Source: Prorocentrum cordatum | Lineage: Eukaryota > Sar > Dinophyceae > Prorocentrales > Prorocentraceae | NCBI GenBank assembly: GCA_963575745.1 | Contig: CAUYUJ010007233.1 | Location: 1-48,087, forward strand | DNA length: 48,087 bases | Direction: 5' to 3' | In this document: in pieces, positions 19,690 through 28,494 of the stretch | How positions within the stretch are numbered: position 1 is the stretch's first letter | How the letters are laid out: each line of letters opens with the position of its first letter | Translations under genes and position numbers: made by a program | The notes under the pieces: generated by a model | The model's input: only the letters and a program-made list of their open reading frames with translations | The model's database searches: none | What the model was told of the DNA's origin: nothing

Positions 19690-20105
19690 GCCAGAGATCT
19701 GAGGACGGAGGTGGCGGGGAAGGGGCCCAAAGAGGAGGCGCCTCCGCCGTTGTGGGGCGTCGCCCTCCAGCGCCCGTGGGCAGGAGCAGTCTGCACTGGC
19801 TTGGGAGACCAGCTCGGATCGGAATGCGCGTCGGATCGGACCGCATCGGCCTGCATTCGGAGCCCAGCATTACCAGCCTGGAACATATCCCCATCCCTGT
19901 GCTGGGCATCTCCTCATCACGATGCCAATCTTCGGGATCCCCTTATTTTTTGAGGACCCTAAGATTGTCATCGCCTTTTGGCGTGTCAATCTTAAGGATA
20001 GGGATACGTTCGAGGCAAGTAATTAACAGCAATCGGATCGCTTGCGCCAGCGTGCGCCACAGCGCCGTGCAGGCATCGGGCTGCATCGTTCAGCACGGGG
20101 GAGCC
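19690..20105. other. Unique sequence with a small stem-loop
   Basis: No gene recognised. CAATCTTCGGGATCC (about 19927) can pair with GGACCCTAAGATTG (about 19956), and CAATCTTAAGGAT follows near 19987, so a small palindromic repeat may be present. Confidence 0.45.
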
Positions 20106-20251
20106 GGGTCCTGAGGGAAACTGGGCCCCGGGGCCTCCCCCCAGGACGAGCTCGTCATCCTCAGGCGTTTTCTGACAGTCCTGGGGCCCGTGAAGGGCCC
20201 CAGGAACCCGAAAACGGCGACAAACTTCAGGACCCGTTTCCCTCAGGACCC
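20106..20251. mobile_element. Family C-like element, copy C5, with perfect 16-bp terminal inverted repeats
   Basis: GGGTCCTGAGGGAAAC at 20106-20121 is perfectly inverted as GTTTCCCTCAGGACCC at 20236-20251. The centre has a perfect hairpin CTGGGGCCC-GTGAA-GGGCCCCAG and the phrase CGTTTTCTGACAGTCC also seen in C1-C3. Its relative C6 lies at 37.03-37.40 kb. Confidence 0.82.
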
Positions 20252-20435
20252 TCTTCCCCCATGGCTGCATCGTGCCGTCCGCGCCGCGACACCGAATCGC
20301 GTCGGGCCAGCCAAGATCGCCAGTACGCGAATCGCATCGACCTGATCGACATCCGAGCCCTGCCGGGCGAGCGGGGCCCCTGCCTTATGTTGCATCCTCG
20401 GGGGACCTTGTCTGTCCCGTCGCGGCCCTGCCCGC
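20252..20435. other. Spacer
   Basis: GC-rich unique sequence; no feature seen. Confidence 0.4.
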
Positions 20436-20560
20436 GTCGAATGCGTGTCGAATCCATGTCGGACATGTCGAATCCGTGTCGAATCCGTGTCGAATCCGCG
20501 TCGAATCTATCATGCCAAATCCGCGTCGAGTCCGCATCGAGCCCGCGTCGGGCCGCCAAA
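20436..20560 (+). repeat. 11-bp minisatellite, GTGTCGAATCC
   Basis: Around ten degenerate units of GTGTCGAATCC/GCGTCGAATCC; the three central units (about 20469-20505) are nearly identical. Confidence 0.9.
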
Positions 20561-20770
20561 AAGGCACCAATTTTAGGGACAGGCGAGTTCCCCCGAAGAT
20601 GCAACAGAACCTGCCTCGGCCCCGCGGAGGGGGAGCGCCCCGCCAGAGGGCTCGCCCTCCGCACCTGCCGCCCGCGGCGCGCGCGCGCCCCTCCGCGGCC
20701 CCCGCCGCTGCTGCGCGCGGCGGCGCGGTGTGGCAGCGGGACGCTCACCGCGGCTGCGGCAGCAGCTGTC
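20561..20770. other. Very GC-rich spacer
   Basis: CGC-rich sequence leading into the TCC tract. No gene supported. Confidence 0.45.
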
Positions 20771-21515
20771 TCCTCCTCCTCCTCCTCCTCCTCCTCCTCC
20801 TCTCCTCCTCCTCCTCCTCCTCCTCCTCCTCCTCTCTCCTCCTCCTCTCTCTCCTCCTCCTCCCTCCTCCTCCTCCTCCTCCTCCTCCTCCTCCTCTCCT
20901 CCTCCTTTCTCCTCCTCCTTTCTCCTCCTCCCCTCTCCTCCTTCCTCCTCCTCCTCCTCCTCCTCCTCCTCCTCCTCCTCCTCCTCCTCCTCCTCCTCCT
21001 CCTCCTCCTCCTCCTCCTCCTCCTCCTCCTCCTCCTCCTCCTCCTCCTCCTCCTCCTCCTCCTCCTCTCCTCCTCCCTCCTCCTCCTCCTCCTCCTCCTC
21101 CTTCCTCCTCCTCCCCTCCTCCTCCTCCTCCTCCTCCTCCTCCTCCTCCTCCTCCTCCTCCTCCTCCTCCTCCTCCTCCTCCTCCTCCTCCTCCTCTCTC
21201 CTCCTCCTCCTCCTCCTCCTCCTCCTCCTCCTCCTCCTCCTCTCCTCCTCCTCCTCCTCCTCCTCCTCCTCCTCCTCCTCCTCCTCCTCCTCCTCCTCCT
21301 CCTCCTCCTCCTCCTCCTCCTCCTCCTCCTCCTCCTCCTCCCCCTCCTCCCTCCTCCTCCTCTCCTCCTCCCCTCCTCCTACCCTCCTCCTCCTCCTCCT
21401 CCTCCTCCCTCCTCCTCCTCCTCCTCCCCCTCCCCTCCTCCCCCTCCTCCTCCCCTCCTCCTCCTCCTCCTCCTCCTCCTCCTCCTCCTCCTCCTCCTCC
21501 TCCTCCCCCTCCTCC
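20771..21515. repeat. Largest TCC microsatellite (about 745 bp)
   Basis: Near-pure CTC/TCC triplets. Phase slips (TCTCC, CCCTCC) break it into blocks, so its long Leu, Pro, Ser, Glu and Gly frames change identity several times, as expected of a non-coding tract. Perfect mirror symmetry and strand bias give it triplex-forming potential. Confidence 0.98.
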
Positions 21516-21957
21516 TGCCGGCGCCCGGCTTCGCCGGGGCTGGTTCCGCAGGCGCTGGCCCGCCCAGCTTCGCCGGCGCCTGGCTCCGCCGCAGCCTGGC
21601 TTCGCCAGGGCTGGTTTCGGACGGGCGGGTCGGGCGGGCGGGACCTGCGCGGGCCGCGGCAGGCGGGACTCCCCTGGCAACCAGCCGTGCCTTGTTTTGC
21701 CTCCGTCCGGGCGCGTTCATTGGGCACCTCGGGGCCTCGTGGTGCCCACTGCGCAGGCCGCGCCAGAGAGGTGCGTTCCAGGTGCAGAGCTTCTTTGGGG
21801 TCTGCTGCGGGGGGGCAGCAGCAAAACCGATCTCGCCCCGAAGTTGACGCCGCTGATACTGCGGCAGCGTGGACAAGGCGTCTGTTCTGTGTTCGGGCAG
21901 CCGGAGACCCCTGGTTGTGGTTCTGCCCCCCCCTCCTCCTCCTCCACCTCCTCCTGG
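21516..21957. other. GC-rich region with GCTTCGCCGGGGCTGG-type repeat
   Basis: At 21525-21625 a unit of about 31 bp (GGCTTCGCCGGGGCTGG-like) repeats three to four times. The remainder is unique. Minus-strand frames here are continuous but low-complexity; no gene is called. Confidence 0.55.
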
Positions 21958-22230
21958 GTGTGGCCTTCTGTCTCCAACGGATAGCCTTCGCGGCCACGAC
22001 GACAGCGAACGCTGCTCAAAGTGAACAAGGATAGGGGAACAAAAACTGGCATAAACATAAAAACTCGGAGGTCCGCGCGGATTTCTCGGATCGGAGCTGG
22101 ACCCCCCTCCCTGGCGCGCGGAGCGCGCCAGGGGCGGCGCCGGAGGCGCCGCCGGGGGGCCCCAGCGCCGAAGGAATGCTGTCGGTCTTTGTGCCCATCC
22201 TCTCCGTACCAATTCCGATGGTACCGAGAG
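21958..22230. mobile_element. Family K element, copy K2, interrupted by J2
   Basis: GGCCTTCTGTCTCCAACGG...CGACAGCGAAC...GTGAACAAGGA (21962-22031) matches the interior of K1 (from about 6086), and GTCGGTCTTTGTGCCCATCC onward (22181-22230) matches K1's right arm. Between them sits J2. The left arm is missing or replaced by pyrimidine-rich DNA. Confidence 0.72.
22032..22170. mobile_element. Family J element, copy J2, inserted in K2 with 5-bp duplication AAGGA
   Basis: It begins TAGGGGAACAAAAACTGGC, then CATAAAAACTCGGAGGTCCG and the family hairpin CCTGGCGCGCGGAGCGCGCCAGG (about 22109-22131). AAGGA lies on both sides (22027-22031 and 22171-22175), and K1 reads AGGAA at the matching point, so the insertion site can be inferred. 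Confidence 0.78.
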
Positions 22231-22294
22231 ACGGCCGTGGCGGCGCAGGAGCTGCCGCAGGGCTGCCCTGCCGGCGACGGCGGAGGCGACCTGC

Positions 22295-22548
22295 CGACCG
22301 CCTCGCGCCGCGAAGAGACCACGGCTGGCAGTCTTTGGGCAGCCGCCGGCCAGGACTCGTGAAGGGCCGGCTGGGGGCCCTCCACTTTGGGCGATGATGA
22401 GATTGTGAGAAGATTGACTACCTACCAGACCACCCCAACCCAACCCATGCCGACCTCCTCGCGCCGCGCAGAGACCACGGCGGACAGTCTTTGGGCAGCC
22501 GCCGGCCGGGAGTTGTGAAGGGCTGGCGGGGGGCCCTCACTCGGGCGT
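22295..22548 (+). repeat. About 98-bp direct repeat (22295-22392 and 22450-22548)
   Basis: CTCGCGCCGCGAAGAGACCA and GGCAGTCTTTGGGCAGCCGC...GTGAAGGGC recur in the same order 155 bp downstream. The following GGGCGATGATGAGATTGTGA (about 22388) recurs separately at about 22758, so a mosaic of short duplications covers 22.29-22.80 kb. Confidence 0.85.
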
Positions 22549-22549
22549 T

Positions 22550-22730
22550 GGTAAAACTGGGTTTAGTGGAACCTGGTTTACTGATCTGAACCGGGGGCGC
22601 CCCCCCGTCCCATTTCCACTAACCGGAACTGCCGTCACCCGAAAAAACACAAGCTATGGCAAACCTGGTTTAGTGACTCTGGCCAATTCAAAGGCTCCGG
22701 GGTTCTACCACTAACCGGGTCCCCTTACCC
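22550..22730. repeat. Foldback cluster with GGTTTAGTGG arms
   Basis: CTGGGTTTAGTGGAACCTGG (about 22557) faces CCATTTCCACTAACCGG (about 22609), CCTGGTTTAGTGAC (about 22665) and ACCACTAACCGGGTCC (about 22707): alternating inverted copies of one motif. Possibly two nested small inverted-repeat elements. Confidence 0.65.
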
Positions 22731-22906
22731 GGGGTCCTGGCCATATCCGGCTCACTTTGGGCGATGATGGGATTATGAGAAGATTGGCCCAGGATCCGGT
22801 CCAGGACTCCCAGGGAAGAGCCAGCGGCGCCGCCAGTGCGGAACTCCAGAAAGCAGTATGGGAAATCCTGGAATCCTTGGCAGTCCTGGAGCGTACCCGG
22901 GGATCC
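22731..22906. other. Spacer with duplicated GATGATGGGATTATGAGAAG
   Basis: The motif near 22762 duplicates the one near 22392. Nothing else recognised. Confidence 0.5.
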
Positions 22907-23070
22907 GATGTCGTGATTTTGTGAATGTGGGGTCCCTAGGAAGTCTCGACCCATTCCCCAGGCCAGGTTTTTCATCCTGAGTCGTTTTTGTCGGTCCTGG
23001 GGCCCAGCGAGAGCCCCTAGAGGCCGAAAACCACTTAATACCTACGTCTGGATTTTTGTTCAATGCGTTG
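22907..23070. mobile_element. Family C element, copy C2
   Basis: It begins near GATGTCGTGATTTTGTG, then has GTCTCGACCCATTCCCCAGG, GGTTTTTCATCCTGAGTCG and CGGTCCTGGGGCCC, the shared order of C1, C3 and C4, and ends near GTCTGGATTTTTGTTC. Ends are less well conserved than in C1. Confidence 0.72.
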
Positions 23071-23136
23071 GACCTCTGGGTATCAGTATGATGACCACTT
23101 GCTCCTTTGATCCCTGGGCCCTGGGACCATCAAGAA

Positions 23137-23246
23137 TGAAGGGGCCCTGGGACACACAAATAAAAAGACACAAGTACAAAGATTCCCCATAGTTTCCCAT
23201 CTTTTCTGGAACGTTGTCTCCCCCCCCCCCACTTCCCATATTTTCC
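23137..23246 (+). mobile_element. Family A element, copy A5, 3' part missing
   Basis: TGAAGGGGCCCTGGGACACA to CACTTCCCATATTTTCC; the 3' third is replaced by family B sequence at about 23247. Confidence 0.85.
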
Positions 23247-23445
23247 AACCAGGTGGTGAGACACCCGGTGGTGACCCCGATTCCCCCAACAAAAACAATT
23301 CTGGGTCACCACCAGGTTTGGAGACACGCGGTCCCCACGAGGTTTTGTGTTTCCTGGGCCAGCCAGCGCTCGAAAACCATTACCCGAATCGCCCAAAACT
23401 CACCACTGGGTGTTATCACCACCACGTTTGGGGACCACCGAATCA
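23247..23445. mobile_element. Family B foldback element, copy B2, joined to A5
   Basis: AACCAGGTGGTGAGACACCC on the left and, inverted, CAAACGTGGTGGTGATAACA on the right (complement of 23396-23440). The right arm is the inverted match of B1's left arm. Its junction with A5 suggests insertion into A5 followed by loss of A5's 3' end. Confidence 0.72.
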
Positions 23446-23794
23446 AGGAGCGGCGCGGAACGGAGATGCCGCGCCGGGGGAGAGGCCCTGCGGGTGCGAG
23501 GCTGCGGGTGCGCCAGGCTGCGGGTGCGAGGAGGCTGCGGCCACCTCCGCGGGCACCCGTGCTGCCCGCGGCGGGCTTGCTCCTGTGATCACTGGGCCCC
23601 ATGGGACCATCAAGAAGGCGGCGCGGGGCGGAGGTGCCGCGCCAAGGAAGAGAGGCCCTGACCTCCGGGGGGGCCCACGCCGCGGTGCAGAGCCGCGGCG
23701 CCCCCGGGGCCCCGCGTGCCCGGTGCGGGGTGCGCCAGGCTGCGGGCACGAGGAGGCTGCGGCCACCTCCGCGGGCACCCCAGACCTCCTCGCG

Positions 23795-23965
23795 TCGTGA
23801 CAAAAATCACGACGGGAGGTTTTGCGCCATTTTCGGCCTCCGGAGGCCCTCGCCGGGCCTCGGGGCCGTCAAAAAACGACTCAGGACGAGAAGCCGGTCC
23901 CGGGGAAAGGGTCCAGACCTCTGGGGGTCGACGCTGCGAAAAAAACACGACGTCGGGGATCTGGG
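23795..23965 (-). mobile_element. Family C element, copy C3 (inverted)
   Basis: The complement carries CGACCCCCAGAGGTCTGGAC, CCGGTTTTTCATCC-type (here CCGGCTTCTCGTCC) and GAGTCGTTTTTTGACGGCC. One end is a hairpin, GTCGTGACAAAAATCACGAC (about 23800-23819). With the TCC tract that follows, it lies between CTCCGCGGGCACCC (about 23768) and CTCCGCGGACACCC (about 24166). Confidence 0.72.
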
Positions 23966-23966
23966 A

Positions 23967-24165
23967 CCCCTCCTCCTCCTCCTCCTCTCCTCCTCCTCCT
24001 CCTCCTCCTCTCCTCCTCCTCCTCCTCCTCCCCTCCTCCTCCTCCTCTCCTCCATCTTCCTCCATCTCCTCCTCTCCCTCCTCCTCCTCTCCTCCTCCTC
24101 CTCTTCCTCCTCCTCCTCCTCCTCCTCCTCCTCCTCCTCCTCCTCCCCCTCCTCCTCCTCCTCCG
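23967..24165. repeat. TCC microsatellite following C3
   Basis: CTC/TCC run with CT and CAT interruptions (24050-24075). Confidence 0.97.
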
Positions 24166-24308
24166 CGGACACCCGTGCTGCCCGCGGCGGGGCTCGGGCC
24201 CCTGCTCTCCCTCGCGCCGTGCTCGGGGCCCTGGCGAGGCTCGTGGCGCGAGGCCGAGGCCCCGCTCGCAGAGAGCTGCACCCGCCGCTGGTACAACCTC
24301 AGCCTCGC
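24166..24308. other. GC-rich spacer
   Basis: It opens with a third copy of the CCGTGCTGCCCGCGGCGGG motif seen at about 23557. No gene supported. Confidence 0.45.
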
Positions 24309-24429
24309 CATCGCTCGGACGTCCACTCCCTGTGCTTTTTTCGGCTCCGTGCGTGGCTTCTTCGCCAAAGGAGCAAGGATGCTCCTCGATGGTCCTCGCC
24401 GAAGGAAACATGCACACGTCCGAGCGATG
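24309..24429. mobile_element. Family F element, copy F1, with perfect 14-bp terminal inverted repeats
   Basis: CATCGCTCGGACGT (24309-24322) is inverted as ACGTCCGAGCGATG (24416-24429). The 121-bp element includes GGATGCTCCTCGATGGTCCT and CGCCGAAGGAAACATGCAC, almost identical to F2 at 45134-45253. Non-coding miniature element. Confidence 0.88.
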
Positions 24430-24662
24430 CACACGTGTATGTTTGTTCGCCGGCCCCGTCTGCCAGGCAGTGGGCCTGCGGACCAGGCCTCCTGGCGTGG
24501 GCGAGCACTCGGTCGGCTCTCTGCGCCAGTCGTGGAGGGGCACGCGGCGGCGCTGCAGGACGGCGGCGGTCTCTACCGTTACTTGCACGGCCTTGTGTTG
24601 AGCTCATCCCCCCCCCAGCCGCCAAGTCCAAAAGTCCTTGCCCTTTCTCCCGTCTCCTCTTG
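24430..24662. other. GC-rich spacer
   Basis: Unique sequence, no supportable gene. Confidence 0.45.
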
Positions 24663-25015
24663 CCCCTCCCTCCTCCTCCTCCTCCTCCTCCTCCTCCTCC
24701 TCCTCCTCCTCCTCGTGCAAGCCACCCCCCCTCTCACCTCTCCCTCCTCCTTCTCCTGCTGTTTCCCTCCCTTCTCCGCCCAGCTCCTGCTCCTGCTCGC
24801 ACACGTCGTCCTTGTGCTTCGCCTCTTGCTGCTCCTCCTCCTCCTCTCCTCCTCTCCTCCTCCTCCTCCTCCTCTCCTCCTCCTCCTCCTCGTCCTCCTC
24901 TCATCATCATCCTCCTCCTCCTTCTTCTCCACCTTCTCCTCATCCTCTTTCTCCCCTTCTCCTCTTCCACCTCCACCTCCCCGCGCCCGTCCCCCCCCCC
25001 TCCTCTTGCTCATCC
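24663..25015. repeat. Degenerate pyrimidine (TCC/CTT) tracts
   Basis: A pure TCC run at 24663-24716, then less regular TCC blocks (24830-24905) with TTC and ATC interruptions. Confidence 0.92.
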
Positions 25016-25672
25016 TTATTCTGTCCATCTCACCTTCTCCTGCCTCCTCCCTCCCCCTCCCCTCCTCCTCCTCCTCCTCTTCCTCCTCCTCCTCCTCCAC
25101 CTTCCTCCTCCTCCTCCTCCTCCACCTTCCCCCCTCGTTGCCCACACTCCCCTCCCCCTCCTCCTCCCCCTCCCCCTCTTCCTCTCCTCCTCCTCCTCCT
25201 CCCCTCCCCCTCCTCCTCCTCCCTCCTCCTCCTCCTCCTCCTCCTCCTCCTCCTCCTCCTCCTCCTCCTCCTCCTCCTCCTCCTCCTCCTCTCCTCCCTC
25301 CTCCTCTCCCCGGTGAAGCGCGGATCCCTGGACGCCCCGCGCCTCCTCGGGCGCCTCCTCGGGCGCCTCCTCGGGCGCCGCCTCGGGCCACGCGCCCTCC
25401 TCCTCCTCCTCGTGCTCGGGCGGCGGCAGCTCCGGGTCCTCCCACGGGTTCTCCTGCCAGGGGGCATCGGCCCCGCCTCCCTTCTGCATCCACTCCTCCT
25501 CCTCCTCCTCCTCCCTCCTCCTCCTCCTCCTCCTCCCCTCCTCCTCCTCCTCCTCCCCCTCCCCCTCCTCCCCCTCCTCCTCCTCCTCCTCCTCCTCCTC
25601 CTCCTCCTCCTCCTCCTCCTCATTCTCTTCCTCCTCCTCCTCCTGCTGCTGCTCCTCCTCCTCCTCCTCCAT
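25016..25672 (-). CDS. Possible glutamate-rich protein, 218 aa, over TCC tracts
   Basis: A minus-strand frame from ATG (25670-25672) to a stop at 25016. Most of it is Glu coded by GAG from the TCC repeats. Between two repeat blocks (25310-25495) it reads a non-repetitive acidic segment including WMQKGGGADAPWQENPWEDP and PELPPPEHEEEEEGAWPEAA, then a PEEA repeat. That insert looks protein-like (paired Trp, Pro, acidic), but the C-terminal 70 residues are Arg/Gly low complexity. It could be an acidic, disordered exon or a chance opening of the GAG phase; no family recognised. Confidence 0.28.
   Translation of the reverse strand: MEEEEEEQQQEEEEEENEEEEEEEEEEEEEEEEGEEGEGEEEEEEGRRRRRRREEEEEEEWMQKGGGADAPWQENPWEDPELPPPEHEEEEEGAWPEAAPEEAPEEAPEEARGVQGSALHRGEEEGGEEEEEEEEEEEEEEEEEEEEEEEGGGGGGGEEEEEERKRGRGRRRGRGVWATRGEGGGGGGGGRWRRRRRKRRRRRRGGGGRRQEKVRWTE
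25060..25670. repeat. TCC microsatellite blocks
   Basis: TCC runs at about 25060-25310 and 25490-25670, separated by the GC-rich insert 25311-25489, which itself contains a GGGCGCCTCCTC repeat (25345-25385). Confidence 0.95.
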
Positions 25673-25900
25673 GCAGTCGTATCTTTACCTTATACGTGTG
25701 AGACAGCGAAGAGCCCAACCAGTATGTTTCTAGCAATACGCATCGTGCAAAACAGCACCATACAAAGCCCCAGCCAGTGGATTTCTAATCTTTTCGCAGT
25801 TGCCTCGGTAGGCCTTCCTCCCGCCTTAGTCTAGTCCGAATATGCGTTCCAGTCTTGTCTGGCTATTGTATATTCCTCTCTTTCTCTCTCATTATGCTTT
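25673..25900. other. Medium-GC spacer
   Basis: No gene or repeat recognised. Confidence 0.45.
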
Positions 25901-25950
25901 TTTTTCTCTCTCTCTCTCTCTCTCCCTCTCTCTCTCTCTCTCCCTCTCCT
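25901..25950. repeat. CT dinucleotide repeat
   Basis: TCTCTC run with CCCTC interruptions. GTGGCGCGGGATGTCCC-type units then repeat two to three times to about 26000. Confidence 0.93.
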
Positions 25951-26029
25951 GTGGTGTCCCGTGGCGCGCGGATGTCCCGTGGCGCGGGGATGTCCCGTGC
26001 TATGCTATATGCATTGCTGTAGTGTGTTT

Positions 26030-26990
26030 GCGATATGGGAATCGATTGTGGAATCGCTACTGATATCGATAATTCTATCCATTGAGTGAGACCGCTAGGG
26101 ATATCGATAGCGGAATCGATCGTCAGATTGGCAACTAGATCGATTGAGTTCGATTGTGAGATCGATCGTGCCATCCAGAGCGAGATCGATCGTGTGACCA
26201 ATAGTGAGGTCGATCGTAGTATCGATTGACGAAGTTGATATCGATCGTTTATTGACCGTGTGTTCGGCAGTGAAATCAAGTGTGAGATCGTCTGGGTGAC
26301 ATGGATAGTGATATCCATGCTGATATCGACTGTGAGATAGACAAGGGGGGATCGACAGTGATATCGATAGTAAGACCGTTGACTGACATGGATAGTCGGA
26401 TGGATAGTGCGATCGATAGTGGTATCGATCTAATGAGATCGATCGCGATATCGATCTCTCGATTGCTCATTAATCCTGGTGAGATCAACTGTGAGATCGG
26501 TCGGGTGGCATGGATAATGATATCGATAATGATAACGACCGTGAGATCAATCAGAATATCCATCGTGATTTTGGGATCGATCGGGGGATCAATCGTGATA
26601 TCGACCGTGCGATCGTTCGAGTGACATGGGTAATAACATTGATCGTACGATCGAACGTGAAACGATAGTGAAATCGATCGTGAGATCGGTAGCGCGATCG
26701 ACTGCGCGAACGATCGTGAAATCGATACTGACCTCGATCGTGAATCGGTCGTGACATCAGTAGTGACATCGACAATGAAGCCGATACTGAGAGCGATCGT
26801 AAGTAAGATAGAGCGTGCGCTCGATCAGGATATCGCTAGTGAGATCGACTGTGGTACCGATAGGGGGATCACTAATGATAGTGAAACCGATTGAATGACA
26901 TGGGTGATGGGAACGATCGTGGGCTCGATGGTGCGATCGATTGAATGAGATGGGCGGCGAGATCGATAACGAGATCGATCGTGAGATCGG
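26030..26990. repeat. GATCGAT-rich degenerate satellite
   Basis: About 950 bp built from variants of GTGAGATCGATC / GATATCGATAGTGA. The core (A/C)GATCGAT(A/C)GTGA recurs every 9-20 bp, giving very dense GATC and ATCGAT sites on both strands. Composition is balanced, unlike every neighbour. Open frames show Ile/Ser/Asp periodicity and are not genes. Confidence 0.9.
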
Positions 26991-27175
26991 CCAGGAACCC
27001 GGGAACCTGGGAACCAGAAGCTAGAACCCTGGGAACCCCGTCGCCCACCGAAATCGGTCCCAAACCAACAACCACGAACCAAAGAACCTGGAACCGGGAC
27101 CCCGGGAACCCGGCCGCCTACCGCAATCGGCCAAGCACGTTCGCCAAATCTTTCAACCTCCGCTAGGACCCCTTA
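26991..27175 (+). repeat. Imperfect direct repeat with GGGAACC motifs
   Basis: GGGAACCCCGTCGCCCACCG, continuing AAATCGGTCC (about 27026), and GGGAACCCGGCCGCCTACCG, continuing CAATCGGCC (about 27104), are about 75 bp apart, within a GGAACC-rich stretch. Confidence 0.75.
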
Positions 27176-27189
27176 AGTGTAAGCAATGA

Positions 27190-27285
27190 TTGGGGAATCT
27201 ATGTGGGACAACCTATGTGGTACAATCTATGTGGTTCTATATATGTTGTGCACTCTGCGTGGAGCAGTCTATGTTGTGCAATTGA
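27190..27285 (+). repeat. 14-15-bp minisatellite, ACAATCTATGTGGT
   Basis: Six to seven degenerate units (AATCTATGTGGGACA, ACCTATGTGGTACA, ATCTATGTGGTTCT and so on). Confidence 0.9.
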
Positions 27286-27314
27286 CTACCCTGCACCGCG
27301 CCTGACCACCTCCA

Positions 27315-27363
27315 CTGCTCGCGCAAACATCCCACCCACCCGCCCGCAACTTGGTCGCAAGAC
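27315..27363 (+). repeat. Family N conserved core, copy N2
   Basis: GCTCGCGCAAACATCCCACC, then CGCCCGCAACTTGG. It lies upstream of the GAC tract in the same relative order as N1 and N3. Confidence 0.78.
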
Positions 27364-27409
27364 TTCTTAAGACAAGACCGTGACGGTAGGTACCACATGG
27401 CGCTTGGCC

Positions 27410-28050
27410 TCGACACCGACGCCGACGACGACAGCGACAACGGCGACGACGGCGCCGCCGACACCGACTACGACGACACCGCCGACGTCGACGTCGACGA
27501 AGACGACGACGACGCCGACGCCGACGACGACGACGAAGACGACGACGACGTCGCCAACGAAGACGACGAGAAGGGAGGAGGGAGGACGATGACGGCGACA
27601 ACGACGACAACGACGATGGAGGAGGGAAGACGGCGACGACGCGAACGACGAAGGAAGAGGAAGGACGGCGACGCCGATGACGACACCGACGAGGGAGGAG
27701 GGAAGACGACGACGACGCCAACGACGACGAAGACGACGACGGCGACGAAATAGGAGGGACGACGACGAGATGCCATCGACGGACGACGACGACGACGAGG
27801 GAGGAGGATAACGACGAGGGAGGAGTGAAGACGACGACCACGACGACGACGACGGCGACATGGGAGGGACAACGACGAAACGCCGACGAAGACGACGAGG
27901 GAGGAAAGACGACCACGGCGACAACGACGACGGAAGCGACGACGACGCCAAAACGACGACGACGACGACGAGGAAAGAAGACGACGACGGCGACGACGAC
28001 GACGACGAGGGAAGAGGGAGGACGACGACGACGACGACGCAAGAGCGCGC
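27410..28050 (+). repeat. GAC/ACG microsatellite, degenerate
   Basis: About 640 bp of GAC triplets with GCC, AAC and GAA variants and GGGAGGA breaks. It can encode an Asp-rich peptide in one frame and Val/Arg-rich ones in others; phase changes argue against a gene. Confidence 0.95.
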
Positions 28051-28494
28051 GCGCACGTTTTTGTTGAACATCCGTGTTGCGAAACCTTGTGTTTTTGTAG
28101 GTTTTGGAGACACGATTTTGAAATCCTTCCGAAACCGACGGGTTTTGAAGGTTTTCGGCATGCGCGCGCGACGACGCGCGCGTCTGCACTTCGTCTCAGT
28201 TCTTGCAGAGGATTCGCGCGACGGCACACGCGCAAGGGCGTTCGACAGATTTCGACATGCGCGCGCGAACCCCGTTTGATAGCATTTTGTGAAAATCTTG
28301 AAGAACCTATGGTTTTCTTACGATTTCGCAATAGCTCGCGCGGAAGGTTTTATGGCAAATCAGTGTTACGAAACCCTCTGGTTTTGTATGTTTTTTTGGA
28401 AACTCGATTGCGAAATCCTTCCGGCACCGAAGGTTTTTGAAGGATTTCGGCATGCGCGCGCGACGACGCGCGCGTGTGCACTTCGTCCCGTTTT

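Larger units (their letters stand above)
23106..23800 (+). repeat. Segmental duplication giving filled and empty insertion sites
   Basis: GGGACCATCAAGAA at about 23123-23136 is interrupted by A5+B2 and resumes near 23452 with AAGGAGCGGCGCGGAACGG. The second copy (about 23586-23800) reads CCATGGGACCATCAAGAAGG and CGGCGCGGGGCGGAGGTGCC without interruption. Both continue through CCAGGCTGCGGG and GGAGGCTGCGGCCACCTCCG. Confidence 0.8.

Noticed and set aside
20573-22034. Very long frames (400-600 codons) of Leu, Pro, Ser, Glu or Gly across the TCC tract
   Set aside because: All six frames are open because the triplet lacks stop codons. Identity changes at phase slips, and no conserved segment is present.
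27397-27753. Asp-rich 118-codon frame at the start of the GAC tract
   Set aside because: It is explained by GAC triplets, and composition changes as soon as the repeat changes phase.
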